Made by a program: the position numbers and the translations under genes
NCBI RefSeq assembly: GCF_025452095.1
Contig: NZ_CP104877.1
Span: forward strand, 2,232,001-2,296,000
Length of the DNA stretch: 64,000 nt
From: Paenarthrobacter sp. JL.01a
GTDB taxonomy: Bacteria > Actinomycetota > Actinomycetes > Actinomycetales > Micrococcaceae
Direction of reading: 5' to 3'
Notes under the pieces: generated by a model
Told to the model about the DNA's origin: nothing
The model's input: only the letters and a program-made list of their open reading frames with translations
Database searches by the model: none
Shown here: in pieces, positions 15,706 through 24,105 of the stretch
Numbering within the stretch: the stretch's first letter is position 1
How the letters are laid out: each line of letters begins with the position of its first letter

Positions 15706-18240
15706 TCAGAGCCTGTTGATGTCGGTCACGCGCACCACGGCCGTGCCATTCTCATCGGATGCCGCGAGGTCCACCTCGGCCGAGATGCCCCAGTCGTGGT
15801 TTCCGGCCGGGTCATCGAAGATCTGCCGGACCCTCCACAGCCCCGGCTCCTCGGTGATGATCAGCAATCCCGGCCCACGGGCGTCCGGTCCTGTGCCGAT
15901 GTCGTCGTGTTCGTCGAAGTAGTCGTCCAGCACGTCTTCCCAGCGCTCAGCATCCCAGCCGGCGTCGGCATCAAGTTCGCCCAAGGCGGCTGAATCCTCG
16001 TCAGCGAACAGTTCCACCCTGCGGAACATCTCGTTCCGGACCATCACCCGGAAGGCCCGGATGTTGGACGTCAGCAGTGGAGGCGGGGGAGGTGGTGCGT
16101 CATGCGGGGTGGGGGCCAGCCCGGCGGTCAGCTCCTCCCATTCATCCAGGAGGCTGGAGTCCACTTGGCGCACCAGTTCTCCCAGCCACGCAATCAGGTC
16201 TTCGAGGTCGTTCCGCAATAAATCCTGGGGAACGGTCTGCCGCAGTGCTCGGAAACCGTCAGCGAGGTACCGCAGGACGATACCCTCGGAGCGTGCAAGC
16301 CCATAGAACTGGACGAACTCACCGAAATTCATGGCGCGTTCGTACATGTCCCGGATGATGGACTTGGGGGCGAGTTCGAAGTCCCCAACCCACGGCGCAG
16401 CCTTCCGGTAAACCTCGAAGGCCTCGCCAAGAATCTCCGCCAACGGCATGGGATAAGTCACTTCATCCAACATGGCCATGCGCTGCTCGTATTCGATGCC
16501 GTCAGCCTTCATTGCGGCAACAGCTTCCCCGCGGGCCTTCTTCTGCTGCGCGGAAAGAATCTGCCTTGGCTTCTCGAGGGTCGACTCAATCACCGAAACC
16601 ACGTCCAGGGCGTAGGAGGGCGACTCGGGATCCAGCAGTTCCAGGGCGGCAAGGGCAAAGGGAGACAACGGCTGGTTAAGGGCGAAGTTGGGTTGCAAAT
16701 GGACTGTCAGCCGAACCGAGCGTCCTTCAGCTTCCTGCTCTTCCTCCGGAATGCGTTCAACCACCCCGGCCGCCAGCAGCTCCCGGTAGATCCCCAGGGC
16801 CTTCTTCATAAGCCTGAGCTGGGAAGGCCGGCTTTCATGGTTTTCGCTGAGCAACCGCCGTGTTGCCTGGAAGGGGTCGCCTGGACGTTCCATGAGGTTC
16901 AGCAGCATGGCATGTGTCACCGTGAAACTGGATGTCAACGGCTCGGGAATGGATTCAACAAGTTTCTTGAACGTCGGCTCGCCCCAGGAAACGAATCCTT
17001 CAGGCGGCTTCTTCTTCACCACTTGACGGAGTTTTTTCTGGTCATCGCCGAACTTGGCTGTTGCCTTCGCCATGGCCTTGGTGTTCTCCACCACGTGCTC
17101 GGGTGCCTGGACCACGACGGTGCCGGCGGTGTCGTATCCGGCACGTCCGGCGCGGCCGGCAATCTGGTGGAACTCACGGGAGTTAAGCGACCTGGTGCGT
17201 ACGCCGTCGTATTTGCTCAACGCGGTCAAAAGCACTGTCCTGATCGGAACATTGATGCCCACGCCCAAGGTGTCCGTACCGCAAATGACTTTCAGCAGGC
17301 CTGCTTGGGCCAATTGCTCCACCAACCGCCGGTATTTGGGGAGCATTCCGGCGTGGTGGACGCCGATACCGTGCCGGACGAGCCTGTTCAGTGTCTTTCC
17401 GAACCCAGCGGCGAAACGGAATCCTGCGATCAACTCGGCGATGCGGTCCTTTTCGTCCCGGCTGCACATGTTGATGCTCATGAGATTCTGGGCACGCTCG
17501 ATGGCCTCGGCCTGGCTGAAGTGCACCACGTAGACAGGAACCTGTTTGGTGGCGAGCAACTCTTCCAGGCTCTCGTGAACCGGGGTGAGGTGGTAGTAGT
17601 AGTGGAGCGGAATGGGCCGCTCCGCCGAGCTCACCGTCGTCGTGGGACGGCCGGTCAGCTCAGTCAGGCCGGTTTCGAAGCGGGTGACATCGCCCAGGGT
17701 GGCCGACATCAGGAGGAACTGGGCCTGGGGGAGTAACAGGAGCGGCACCTGCCACGCCCAGCCGCGCTGCGGATCGGAGTAGAAGTGGAACTCGTCAATG
17801 ATCACTGAGCCGAGTTCGGCAGTTGAGCCTTCGCGCAAAGCGATGTTGGCGAGAATCTCCGCCGTGCAGCAGATGATCGGGGCATCCTGGTTCACACCCG
17901 AGTCACCGGTGATCATGCCTACGTTTTCGGCACCGAAGATCTCGCATAAAGCGAAGAACTTCTCCGACACCAGTGCCTTGATCGGCGCCGTGTAGTAACT
18001 GCGTTGCCCGCGGGCCATGGCCTCGAAATGCGCGGCAATGGCCACCAGTGACTTACCGGATCCGGTAGGGGTGGCAAGGATGACGTTGGCGCCGGAGGCG
18101 AGCTCCATGATCGCCTCGTCCTGGGCGGGGTACAGCTGCAGCCCGCGGCTCTCAGTCCACTCCACGAAGCGTCTGTAGATCTCGTCCGGGTCCAAGGGAC
18201 CTGTGGCGGTGGAACCGGGAAGCTGCTCAAGAAGTTTCAT
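15706..18240 (-). CDS. DEAD/DEAH-box helicase with DUF3516 C-terminus
   Basis: 844 residues, ATG start. Superfamily 2 helicase of the Ski2-like group. The N-terminal core shows LYPAQDEAIMEL (Q-like motif), Walker A ATPTGSGKSLVA (about residues 59-70), motif II VIIDEFHFY (about 147-155), motif III LLMSATLGD, and motif VI FHQIAGRAGRAGYD (about 370-383). The second half is the DUF3516 region common in actinobacteria, with an acidic segment and a GTG/ARGPGLLIITEEPG terminal domain. Such proteins are thought to act on RNA or structured nucleic acid; the exact role is not established. It is the first gene of the run that includes the CoA-transferase, GNAT and hydrolase. TAAGCT lies 8 nt before the ATG, so transcription may start very close to it. 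Confidence 0.92.
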   Translation of the reverse strand: MKLLEQLPGSTATGPLDPDEIYRRFVEWTESRGLQLYPAQDEAIMELASGANVILATPTGSGKSLVAIAAHFEAMARGQRSYYTAPIKALVSEKFFALCEIFGAENVGMITGDSGVNQDAPIICCTAEILANIALREGSTAELGSVIIDEFHFYSDPQRGWAWQVPLLLLPQAQFLLMSATLGDVTRFETGLTELTGRPTTTVSSAERPIPLHYYYHLTPVHESLEELLATKQVPVYVVHFSQAEAIERAQNLMSINMCSRDEKDRIAELIAGFRFAAGFGKTLNRLVRHGIGVHHAGMLPKYRRLVEQLAQAGLLKVICGTDTLGVGINVPIRTVLLTALSKYDGVRTRSLNSREFHQIAGRAGRAGYDTAGTVVVQAPEHVVENTKAMAKATAKFGDDQKKLRQVVKKKPPEGFVSWGEPTFKKLVESIPEPLTSSFTVTHAMLLNLMERPGDPFQATRRLLSENHESRPSQLRLMKKALGIYRELLAAGVVERIPEEEQEAEGRSVRLTVHLQPNFALNQPLSPFALAALELLDPESPSYALDVVSVIESTLEKPRQILSAQQKKARGEAVAAMKADGIEYEQRMAMLDEVTYPMPLAEILGEAFEVYRKAAPWVGDFELAPKSIIRDMYERAMNFGEFVQFYGLARSEGIVLRYLADGFRALRQTVPQDLLRNDLEDLIAWLGELVRQVDSSLLDEWEELTAGLAPTPHDAPPPPPPLLTSNIRAFRVMVRNEMFRRVELFADEDSAALGELDADAGWDAERWEDVLDDYFDEHDDIGTGPDARGPGLLIITEEPGLWRVRQIFDDPAGNHDWGISAEVDLAASDENGTAVVRVTDINRL

Positions 18241-18268
18241 TGGTTTCCAGCTTAGTGCCCGGACGGTT

Positions 18269-18274
18269 TAGGCT
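18269..18274 (+). promoter_or_regulatory. -10 box for tam
   Basis: TAGGCT at 18269-18274 would give a leader of about 30 nt containing the GAGGAGG ribosome site of tam. It faces the divergent helicase gene. Confidence 0.45.
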
Positions 18275-18310
18275 CAGCCCAGCAGCGATGCCCGGCTCGA
18301 GGAGGCTTTT

Positions 18311-19090
18311 GTGAAGTGGGATCCGTCCAAGTACGCGGAGTTCGGCAACCATCGGGACCGGCCGTTCCAGGACCTGGTTGGAAGAATCCAGGCAACGGAT
18401 CCCCACCAGGTGGTGGATCTTGGGTGCGGTCCCGGAAACCTGACAGCAACCTTGGCAGAACGTTGGCCCGAGGCGCGCGTCGTGGGCCTCGATTCATCCG
18501 GCGAAATGCTTGCCAAGGCCGCCCCGCTGGCAGAAAAGTTTGGCGGGCTGGAGTTCACGCAGCGTGATATCGCCGACTGGAGCCCGGACGGCAATACCGA
18601 CGTCGTGGTCACCAACGCGGCCCTTCAATGGGTTCCCGGACACCAGGAGATGCTTGGCGGTTGGCTTTCGGCGTTGAAGCCCGGGGCCTGGTTCGCCATG
18701 CAGGTTCCGGGGAATTTCAGCTCAGCCTCCCACTCGCTGATGCGCGAATTGGCCGAAAGCTCCCGTTGGAGGCAGCAACTGGCAGGAGTCCTCCGGCACG
18801 ACGGCGTTGTCGGCACTCCTGCGGACTACTTGGGCATCATGCTCGACGCCGGTTGCTCGGCTGACGCTTGGGAGACCACCTACCTGCAGGTACTGCAAGG
18901 CGAGGACCCGGTGCTGGAATGGGTGAGGGGGACAGGACTTCGCCCAGTCCTGGCTGTCTTGACGGCTCCCGATGCGGCCGCCTTCGAAAAGGAGTACGCG
19001 GCGTTGCTTCGCGAGGCGTACCCGCCAACAGGCCACGGAACGGTGTACCCCTTCCGTCGAATTTTCGCGGTTGCGAGGAAAAACGCGTGA
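18311..19090 (+). CDS. tam: Trans-aconitate 2-methyltransferase
   Basis: 259 residues, GTG start behind a strong GAGGAGG ribosome site. The N-terminus WDPSKYAEFGNHRDRPFQDL is characteristic of Tam, and the SAM-binding motif VVDLGCGPGNLTATLAERW (about residues 36-54) with VVGLDSS as the acidic loop follows. Tam methylates trans-aconitate, a spontaneous isomer that inhibits aconitase, using S-adenosylmethionine. Length fits the family (about 250-260). The gene is flanked by a divergent helicase and a downstream GntR regulator in the same direction, 148 bp away, with no evident functional link. Confidence 0.93.
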   Translation: MKWDPSKYAEFGNHRDRPFQDLVGRIQATDPHQVVDLGCGPGNLTATLAERWPEARVVGLDSSGEMLAKAAPLAEKFGGLEFTQRDIADWSPDGNTDVVVTNAALQWVPGHQEMLGGWLSALKPGAWFAMQVPGNFSSASHSLMRELAESSRWRQQLAGVLRHDGVVGTPADYLGIMLDAGCSADAWETTYLQVLQGEDPVLEWVRGTGLRPVLAVLTAPDAAAFEKEYAALLREAYPPTGHGTVYPFRRIFAVARKNA

Positions 19091-19160
19091 GTGGTCAATC
19101 ATTTGTGCGCCGAACGGGGTTCGTACGCCGGCATGGCTTGTTCGGCGGGGATGGCGCTGG

Positions 19161-19166
19161 TCTAAT
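19161..19166 (+). promoter_or_regulatory. Possible -10 box upstream of gntR-family gene
   Basis: TCTAAT with TTGTTC 17 bp upstream (19138-19143) is a moderate promoter match in the 148-bp gap between tam and the regulator gene. The leader would be about 65 nt. Confidence 0.35.
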
Positions 19167-19238
19167 TCTCGGCATGGACCAAGGACGTAATCCAGATCGA
19201 CCACCATTGGTGGCTCCAGCGCCTTCCGGGAGCTCGTT

Positions 19239-19619
19239 GTGACTCCCGCAGGGGAGTTCCCGGGAAATTGGCGGCCCAATGCCGGAAGCGCTGTGGCGCT
19301 TTTTGAGCAGTTAAGGCTCCGGATCATCGAACTCGCTGACTCAGGGTCCCTTGCGGTCGGATCGAAGCTTCCGCCGGTCCGGAACCTGGCAGGGATACTC
19401 GACGTGGCCCCGCACACGGTGGCGCGCGCCTACAAGGAACTTGAAGCTGCCGGGGTTGTTGCGACGCACGGCCGCAACGGAACTGTGGTCTGCGCCAGGG
19501 ACGACCGTTGGGGTGCTCTGGCCGAGGTCGCTGCGCAGTACGCGGCCGCCGCCAAGGCCCAGGGCGCTTCCTTCGCGGAAGCCGTACAGCTTTTTGCCGC
19601 TGCGTACGACGCCGATTGA
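19239..19619 (+). CDS. GntR-family (YtrA-type) transcriptional regulator
   Basis: 126 residues, GTG start. The winged helix-turn-helix of the GntR family is visible: ALFEQLRLRIIELADSGSL followed by SKLPPVRNLAGILDVAPHTV (about residues 40-60) and ARAYKELEAAGVV. The C-terminal about 35 residues are a short helical tail, so there is no large ligand-binding domain; this is the YtrA-type layout, usually linked to ABC transporter control. No transporter is adjacent. A perfect 12-bp palindrome begins right at the stop codon and lies upstream of uvrA; autoregulation from a downstream site is unlikely, so the real operator is not known. Confidence 0.88.
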   Translation: MTPAGEFPGNWRPNAGSAVALFEQLRLRIIELADSGSLAVGSKLPPVRNLAGILDVAPHTVARAYKELEAAGVVATHGRNGTVVCARDDRWGALAEVAAQYAAAAKAQGASFAEAVQLFAAAYDAD

Positions 19620-19631
19620 TACCGATCGGTA
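19620..19631. promoter_or_regulatory. Perfect palindrome TACCGATCGGTA
   Basis: A 12-bp perfect palindrome lies immediately after the GntR-family stop and about 50 bp before uvrA. It resembles operators of TetR-type dimers more than known GntR sites. The binding factor is unknown. Confidence 0.5.
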
Positions 19632-19655
19632 GCATGTGAGGCACGACATGGAAAT

Positions 19656-19671
19656 TCGAAGAAGTTTTCGA
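19656..19671 (+). promoter_or_regulatory. LexA-like SOS box upstream of uvrA
   Basis: TCGAAGAAGTTTTCGA matches the Gram-positive LexA consensus TCGAAC-N4-GTTCGA at 10 of 12 informative positions. It directly abuts the uvrA -10 box, where a bound repressor would block polymerase. uvrA is an SOS gene in many bacteria. Confidence 0.6.
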
Positions 19672-19672
19672 T

Positions 19673-19684
19673 TAGCATTGGTGG
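19673..19684 (+). promoter_or_regulatory. -10 box for leaderless uvrA
   Basis: TAGCAT at 19673-19678 lies 6 nt before the uvrA GTG. No ribosome site is present. Confidence 0.5.
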
Positions 19685-22612
19685 GTGCCCAAAGCCTTAG
19701 CTGAAGATGCAGCCATCGATTCCCTGAACAGCGCTTCCGTCGTTTCTGATAACAAGCCAGCCAAGCCGGATCTCTCACGGCTGGTAGTCAAGGGCGCCCG
19801 GGAGCACAATCTGCGCAACGTGGATCTGGACCTCCCGCGCGACGCCATGATCGTCTTTACAGGACTTTCCGGCTCGGGCAAGTCGTCCCTTGCGTTCGAC
19901 ACCATTTTTGCCGAAGGCCAGCGCAGGTACGTCGAGTCATTGTCCGCGTACGCCCGCCAATTCCTGGGCCAGGTGGACAAGCCCGATGTCGACTTCATCG
20001 AAGGCCTCTCGCCCGCAGTGTCGATCGACCAGAAGTCCACCAGCAAGAACCCACGATCCACAGTGGGCACCATCACCGAAATCTACGACTACATGCGGTT
20101 GCTGTGGGCGCGCGTTGGACGCCCGCATTGCCCAGTTTGTGGCGAGCCCATTACGCGGCAGACGCCCCAGCAGATCGTAGACCAGTTGCTCGAACTTGAA
20201 GCCGGTACCCGCTTCCAGGTTCTTGCCCCGGTGGTTCGTGGCCGCAAGGGAGAATTTGTCGACCTCTTCAAGGAGCTGACAGCCAAGGGCTACTCCCGTG
20301 CCCGGGTGGACGGCGAGCTTGTCCAGCTGAGCGATCCCCCCAAATTGGGCAAGCAGTTCAAGCACACCATCGAGGTCGTAGTTGACCGCCTGGTGGTGAA
20401 GGATGAGATCAGCCAACGCCTCACCGACTCTGTAGAGACCGCCCTCGGACTGGCCGAAGGCCGCGTCCTGGTGGAATTCGTTGATCTCGACGCCGAGGAC
20501 CCGGCACGAATCAGGGCCTTCTCAGAAAATCTGGCCTGCCCGAACGAACACCCCTTGGCCATCGATGAAATCGAGCCCCGGTCCTTCTCCTTCAACAACC
20601 CCTTCGGTGCCTGCTCCGCCTGCAGCGGCATTGGAACCAAGCTTGAGGTTGATGAAGAACTGATCGTCCCCAACCCTGAGCTTTCCCTGGGTGAAGGTGC
20701 CATTGCACCGTGGTCCCTGGGCACAGCCACCACTGAGTACTGGAACCGTCTGCTGGAAGGTCTCGCGCAGGAACTCGGTTTCTCCATGAAGACGCCATGG
20801 GAAAAGCTTCCCAAGGACGTCCGGAACACAGTGCTGCATGGCAAGGACCACAAGGTTGTTGTCCAGTACCGCAACCGATTTGGGCGTGAGCGGAAGTACA
20901 GCACCGGTTTCGAAGGCGCCATCCAGTACGTTCACCGCAAGCATGGTGAAACGGACTCGGATTGGGCCCGCGACCGGTACGAAGAATACATGCGCCAAAT
21001 TCCGTGCCCGGAGTGCAATGGAGCGCGACTGAACCCGGCGTCGCTGTCTGTGCTGATCAACGGAAAGTCGATCGCCGAAGTTGCCGCCCTTCCAATGCGG
21101 GAGTGCGCAGCCTTCCTGGGCAGCCTGACCCTGACGAACAGGGAAGCCCAGATCGCCAACCAGGTTCTGAAGGAAATCCAGGCCCGCCTGACGTTCCTTC
21201 TGGATGTCGGCTTGGAGTACCTCAACCTTGAACGGCCTTCAGGGACGCTCTCCGGCGGCGAGGCGCAGCGTATCCGTCTTGCCACCCAGATCGGGTCCGG
21301 ACTCGTAGGCGTACTCTACGTCTTGGACGAGCCCTCCATCGGGCTACACCAGCGCGATAACCGCCGGCTTATCGAGACACTGACCCGGCTCCGGGACCTG
21401 GGCAATACTCTTATCGTCGTCGAGCACGACGAAGACACCATTCATGAGGCCGACTGGGTGGTCGACATCGGACCAGGTGCCGGCGAGCATGGCGGCCAGG
21501 TAGTGCACTCCGGTACCTACAAGGAACTCCTCGACAACACTGAGTCCCTGACCGGTGACTACCTCGCCGGCCGTCGAAAGATCGATGTTCCCGCAAAGCG
21601 CCGCAAGTACGACAAGAAGCGCGAGCTGAAGGTTGTTGGCGCCCGTGAGAACAACCTCAACAACGTTGACGCCACGTTCCCCTTGGGGCTCTTTACTGCC
21701 GTGACAGGCGTCAGCGGCTCGGGCAAATCCACCCTCGTCAACGAGATTCTCTATAAAGTCCTTGCCAACAAGCTCAACGGCGCAAAGCAGGTCGCAGGAC
21801 GCCACCGTTCAGTGGCAGGACTTGAGCATCTGGACAAGGTGGTGCACGTCGACCAGAGTCCCATTGGCCGTACGCCGCGCTCCAACCCCGCAACCTACAC
21901 GGGCGTGTTCGACAACATCCGCAAACTCTTCGCGGAGACCACCGAGGCGAAGGTACGCGGTTACCAGCCGGGCCGGTTCTCGTTCAACGTCAAGGGTGGC
22001 CGCTGCGAAGCATGTTCAGGCGACGGCACGCTGAAGATCGAAATGAACTTCCTGCCGGATGTCTACGTTCCGTGCGAGGTCTGCCACGGTGCCCGTTACA
22101 ACCGCGAGACTCTGGAGGTCCATTACAAGGGCAAGACCATCGCGGACGTCCTCAACATGCCCATCGAGGAGGGCGCGGAGTTCTTTGCTGCCTTCACGCC
22201 GATCGCACGTCATTTGAACACCCTGGTGGATGTGGGACTCGGCTATGTCCGTCTCGGCCAGCCTGCCACCACTCTTTCCGGTGGCGAGGCACAGCGCGTG
22301 AAGCTCGCAGCAGAGCTCCAGAAGCGTTCCAACGGCCGCAGCATCTACGTTCTGGACGAGCCCACCACCGGTTTGCACTTCGAAGACATCCGGAAGTTGC
22401 TCATGGTGCTCCAGGGCCTGGTGGACAAGGGCAACACTGTCATCACCATCGAGCACAACCTTGATGTCATCAAGTCAGCGGACTGGATTGTTGACCTTGG
22501 TCCCAACGGTGGTTCAGGTGGCGGACGAATTGTTGCAACCGGAACGCCGGAGCAAGTAGCCAAATCCACCGAGAGCCACACTGCGACTTTCCTCGCGGAA
22601 ATTCTGGGGTAG
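19685..22612 (+). CDS. uvrA: Excinuclease ABC subunit A
   Basis: 975 residues, GTG start. UvrA is the damage-sensing ATPase of nucleotide excision repair; dimers scan DNA and load UvrB. First ATPase: Walker [16 protein letters not shown] (about residues 58-72), signature [19 protein letters not shown] (about 521-539). Second ATPase: [15 protein letters not shown] (about 678-692) and [19 protein letters not shown] late in the chain. Zinc modules: CPVC in the first half and the essential CEAC...CEVC cluster (about 776-802) that controls lesion recognition. An N-terminal extension of about 20 residues precedes the conserved [14 protein letters not shown] LexA-like box and a -10 box directly before the start suggest SOS-controlled leaderless transcription. 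Confidence 0.99.
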   Translation: MPKALAEDAAIDSLNSASVVSDNKPAKPDLSRLVVKGAREHNLRNVDLDLPRDAMIVFTGLSGSGKSSLAFDTIFAEGQRRYVESLSAYARQFLGQVDKPDVDFIEGLSPAVSIDQKSTSKNPRSTVGTITEIYDYMRLLWARVGRPHCPVCGEPITRQTPQQIVDQLLELEAGTRFQVLAPVVRGRKGEFVDLFKELTAKGYSRARVDGELVQLSDPPKLGKQFKHTIEVVVDRLVVKDEISQRLTDSVETALGLAEGRVLVEFVDLDAEDPARIRAFSENLACPNEHPLAIDEIEPRSFSFNNPFGACSACSGIGTKLEVDEELIVPNPELSLGEGAIAPWSLGTATTEYWNRLLEGLAQELGFSMKTPWEKLPKDVRNTVLHGKDHKVVVQYRNRFGRERKYSTGFEGAIQYVHRKHGETDSDWARDRYEEYMRQIPCPECNGARLNPASLSVLINGKSIAEVAALPMRECAAFLGSLTLTNREAQIANQVLKEIQARLTFLLDVGLEYLNLERPSGTLSGGEAQRIRLATQIGSGLVGVLYVLDEPSIGLHQRDNRRLIETLTRLRDLGNTLIVVEHDEDTIHEADWVVDIGPGAGEHGGQVVHSGTYKELLDNTESLTGDYLAGRRKIDVPAKRRKYDKKRELKVVGARENNLNNVDATFPLGLFTAVTGVSGSGKSTLVNEILYKVLANKLNGAKQVAGRHRSVAGLEHLDKVVHVDQSPIGRTPRSNPATYTGVFDNIRKLFAETTEAKVRGYQPGRFSFNVKGGRCEACSGDGTLKIEMNFLPDVYVPCEVCHGARYNRETLEVHYKGKTIADVLNMPIEEGAEFFAAFTPIARHLNTLVDVGLGYVRLGQPATTLSGGEAQRVKLAAELQKRSNGRSIYVLDEPTTGLHFEDIRKLLMVLQGLVDKGNTVITIEHNLDVIKSADWIVDLGPNGGSGGGRIVATGTPEQVAKSTESHTATFLAEILG

Positions 22613-22622
22613 AAGTATTCCG

Positions 22623-22655
22623 GTAGCGGCATGCGAGTTTCAGGCATGCCGCTAC
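22623..22655 (+). terminator. Hairpin after uvrA
   Basis: Perfect 12-bp inverted repeat GTAGCGGCATGC / GCATGCCGCTAC with a 9-nt loop, 10 bp after the uvrA stop. No T-run follows, so it may stop transcription weakly or protect the 3' end. Confidence 0.55.
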
Positions 22656-22674
22656 TCGTGAGAAACTAACCCTC

Positions 22675-23391
22675 GTGACTCAAACAAAGGTGCCCGTAAT
22701 ATTCGATCTGGACGGCACCCTTGTCGATCCTGCAGGCGGTATCACCGGCGGCATTTCGGCCGCCCTCCGGGAAATGGGCCGTCCCGTTCCGGAACAAGCC
22801 GTGCTGAATTCGATGGTGGGTCCCAAGCTCAGCGATTCCCTGCTGAACCTGGCGGGCGTCCCGGCTGAATTAGTGGATGAAACCATTGACCGCTACCGGC
22901 GCCACTACAAAGAAACCGGCATTGGGCAAAGCAAGCTCTACCCGGGCATCTTTGAACTCCTTGAGCACTTTGCCGAGACCGGACGGCCCGTGGCGGTAGC
23001 GACGCAGAAACCGCAGTCCATTGCGCGGCTGGTTCTTGAGCATCACCGGATTGCCGGTTTCTTTGTTTCGATCCGGGGCGCGGCCGACGACGAGTCCGTG
23101 GGAGCGAACACAGCTCCTGGCAAGGTCGAAATAGTTGGCGCGGCGCTTGCCGATCTGCAATCCCAGCCGGCAGTCATGGTGGGGGACCGCCACCAGGATG
23201 TTGCCGGAGCGATGGCCAATGGCTTGGACTGCATCGGTGTCAGCTGGGGCTTCGCACCCGACGGTGAGCTCGAAGAAGCCGGCGCCGTGGCGGTAGTAAA
23301 GACTGCCTTGGAACTTCGTACGCGAATTGAAGAACTTGATGCTGTCCGCGCGACGGCCCTTAGCGAGGTACAAAACGATGGCAGTCTTTGA
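22675..23391 (+). CDS. HAD-family phosphatase, phosphoglycolate phosphatase-like
   Basis: 238 residues, GTG start. Haloacid-dehalogenase motif I IFDLDGTLVDP (about residues 9-19) supplies the nucleophile and acid/base Asp pair. The helical cap follows, motif II/III lie around VAVATQKPQ and later, and motif IV is VMVGDRHQDVAGA (about 164-176). The class and length match the Gph/PpaX group, which hydrolyses phosphoglycolate or pyrophosphate; the actual substrate is uncertain. The 3' end overlaps plsC by 14 bp, so the two genes are probably translated from one mRNA. Confidence 0.88.
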   Translation: MTQTKVPVIFDLDGTLVDPAGGITGGISAALREMGRPVPEQAVLNSMVGPKLSDSLLNLAGVPAELVDETIDRYRRHYKETGIGQSKLYPGIFELLEHFAETGRPVAVATQKPQSIARLVLEHHRIAGFFVSIRGAADDESVGANTAPGKVEIVGAALADLQSQPAVMVGDRHQDVAGAMANGLDCIGVSWGFAPDGELEEAGAVAVVKTALELRTRIEELDAVRATALSEVQNDGSL

Positions 23392-24046
23392 TGCGATCCG
23401 GTGGACAACCCGTGGACTGATTTCATCCACTTGCCGGCCAACGGTCATCGGGCTGGAAAACGTGCCCAAAAACGGGCCCTTCATTGTGGCTCCGAACCAT
23501 CTTTCCTTTCTGGACAGCGTGATAGTGCAAGCCCTTATGCCGCGTCCTGTCGCCTTCTTTGCCAAGGCCGAGTACTTCACCACCAAAGGCGTTAAGGGTG
23601 CCGTGATGAAGTCGTTTTTTGAAGCAGTAGGATCCATTCCCGTGGAGCGCGGCGAGCAGGCCGCCAGCGTGCAGGCCCTCAAGACCCTCCTGGATATCCT
23701 CGAATCCGGAAAAGGCATCGGCATCTATCCCGAGGGCACCAGGTCCCGGGATGGAATTCTCTACAGGGGCCGGACCGGCGTCGGGTGGTTGGCGTTGACC
23801 ACAGGTGCGCCCGTGATCCCTGTCGGCCTCATCGGCACGGAGAAACTGCAGCCGGCGGACAAGAACGCTGTGCGTCCCCAGCACTTCACCATGAAGGTGG
23901 GCGAGCCCTTGTACTTTGAAAAGACGGGACCGGACCATTCCCTGCCGGCGCGCCGGGAAGTCACGGACAAGATCATGGATGCGATTGCCTTGCTCAGCGG
24001 CCAGGAACGTTCCGGGAGCTACAACCAGAGCAAGTCGGTGGACTAA
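23378..24046 (+). CDS. plsC: 1-acyl-sn-glycerol-3-phosphate acyltransferase
   Basis: 222 residues from the ATG at 23378; the frame is open further upstream, but GCGAGG lies before this ATG and the family's first block begins here. It acylates lysophosphatidate to phosphatidate in membrane lipid synthesis. The catalytic HX4D motif is APNHLSFLD (about residues 42-50). The phosphate-binding motif YPEGTRSRDG (about 113-122) and the later VGLIGTEKLQP complete the PlsC signature. Hydrophobic N-terminal segment suggests membrane association. It overlaps the HAD phosphatase gene by 14 bp. Confidence 0.92.
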   Translation: MAVFDAIRWTTRGLISSTCRPTVIGLENVPKNGPFIVAPNHLSFLDSVIVQALMPRPVAFFAKAEYFTTKGVKGAVMKSFFEAVGSIPVERGEQAASVQALKTLLDILESGKGIGIYPEGTRSRDGILYRGRTGVGWLALTTGAPVIPVGLIGTEKLQPADKNAVRPQHFTMKVGEPLYFEKTGPDHSLPARREVTDKIMDAIALLSGQERSGSYNQSKSVD

Positions 24047-24093
24047 GGCCTTCTGGCCAGCTGTCCGCGCACTTGGGAGTCGGTCCGGTTCAC

Positions 24094-24105
24094 TAGACTG
24101 GATCT
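24094..24105 (+). promoter_or_regulatory. -10 box for leaderless uvrC
   Basis: TAGACT at 24094-24099 lies 6 nt before the uvrC GTG at 24106. Confidence 0.55.
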
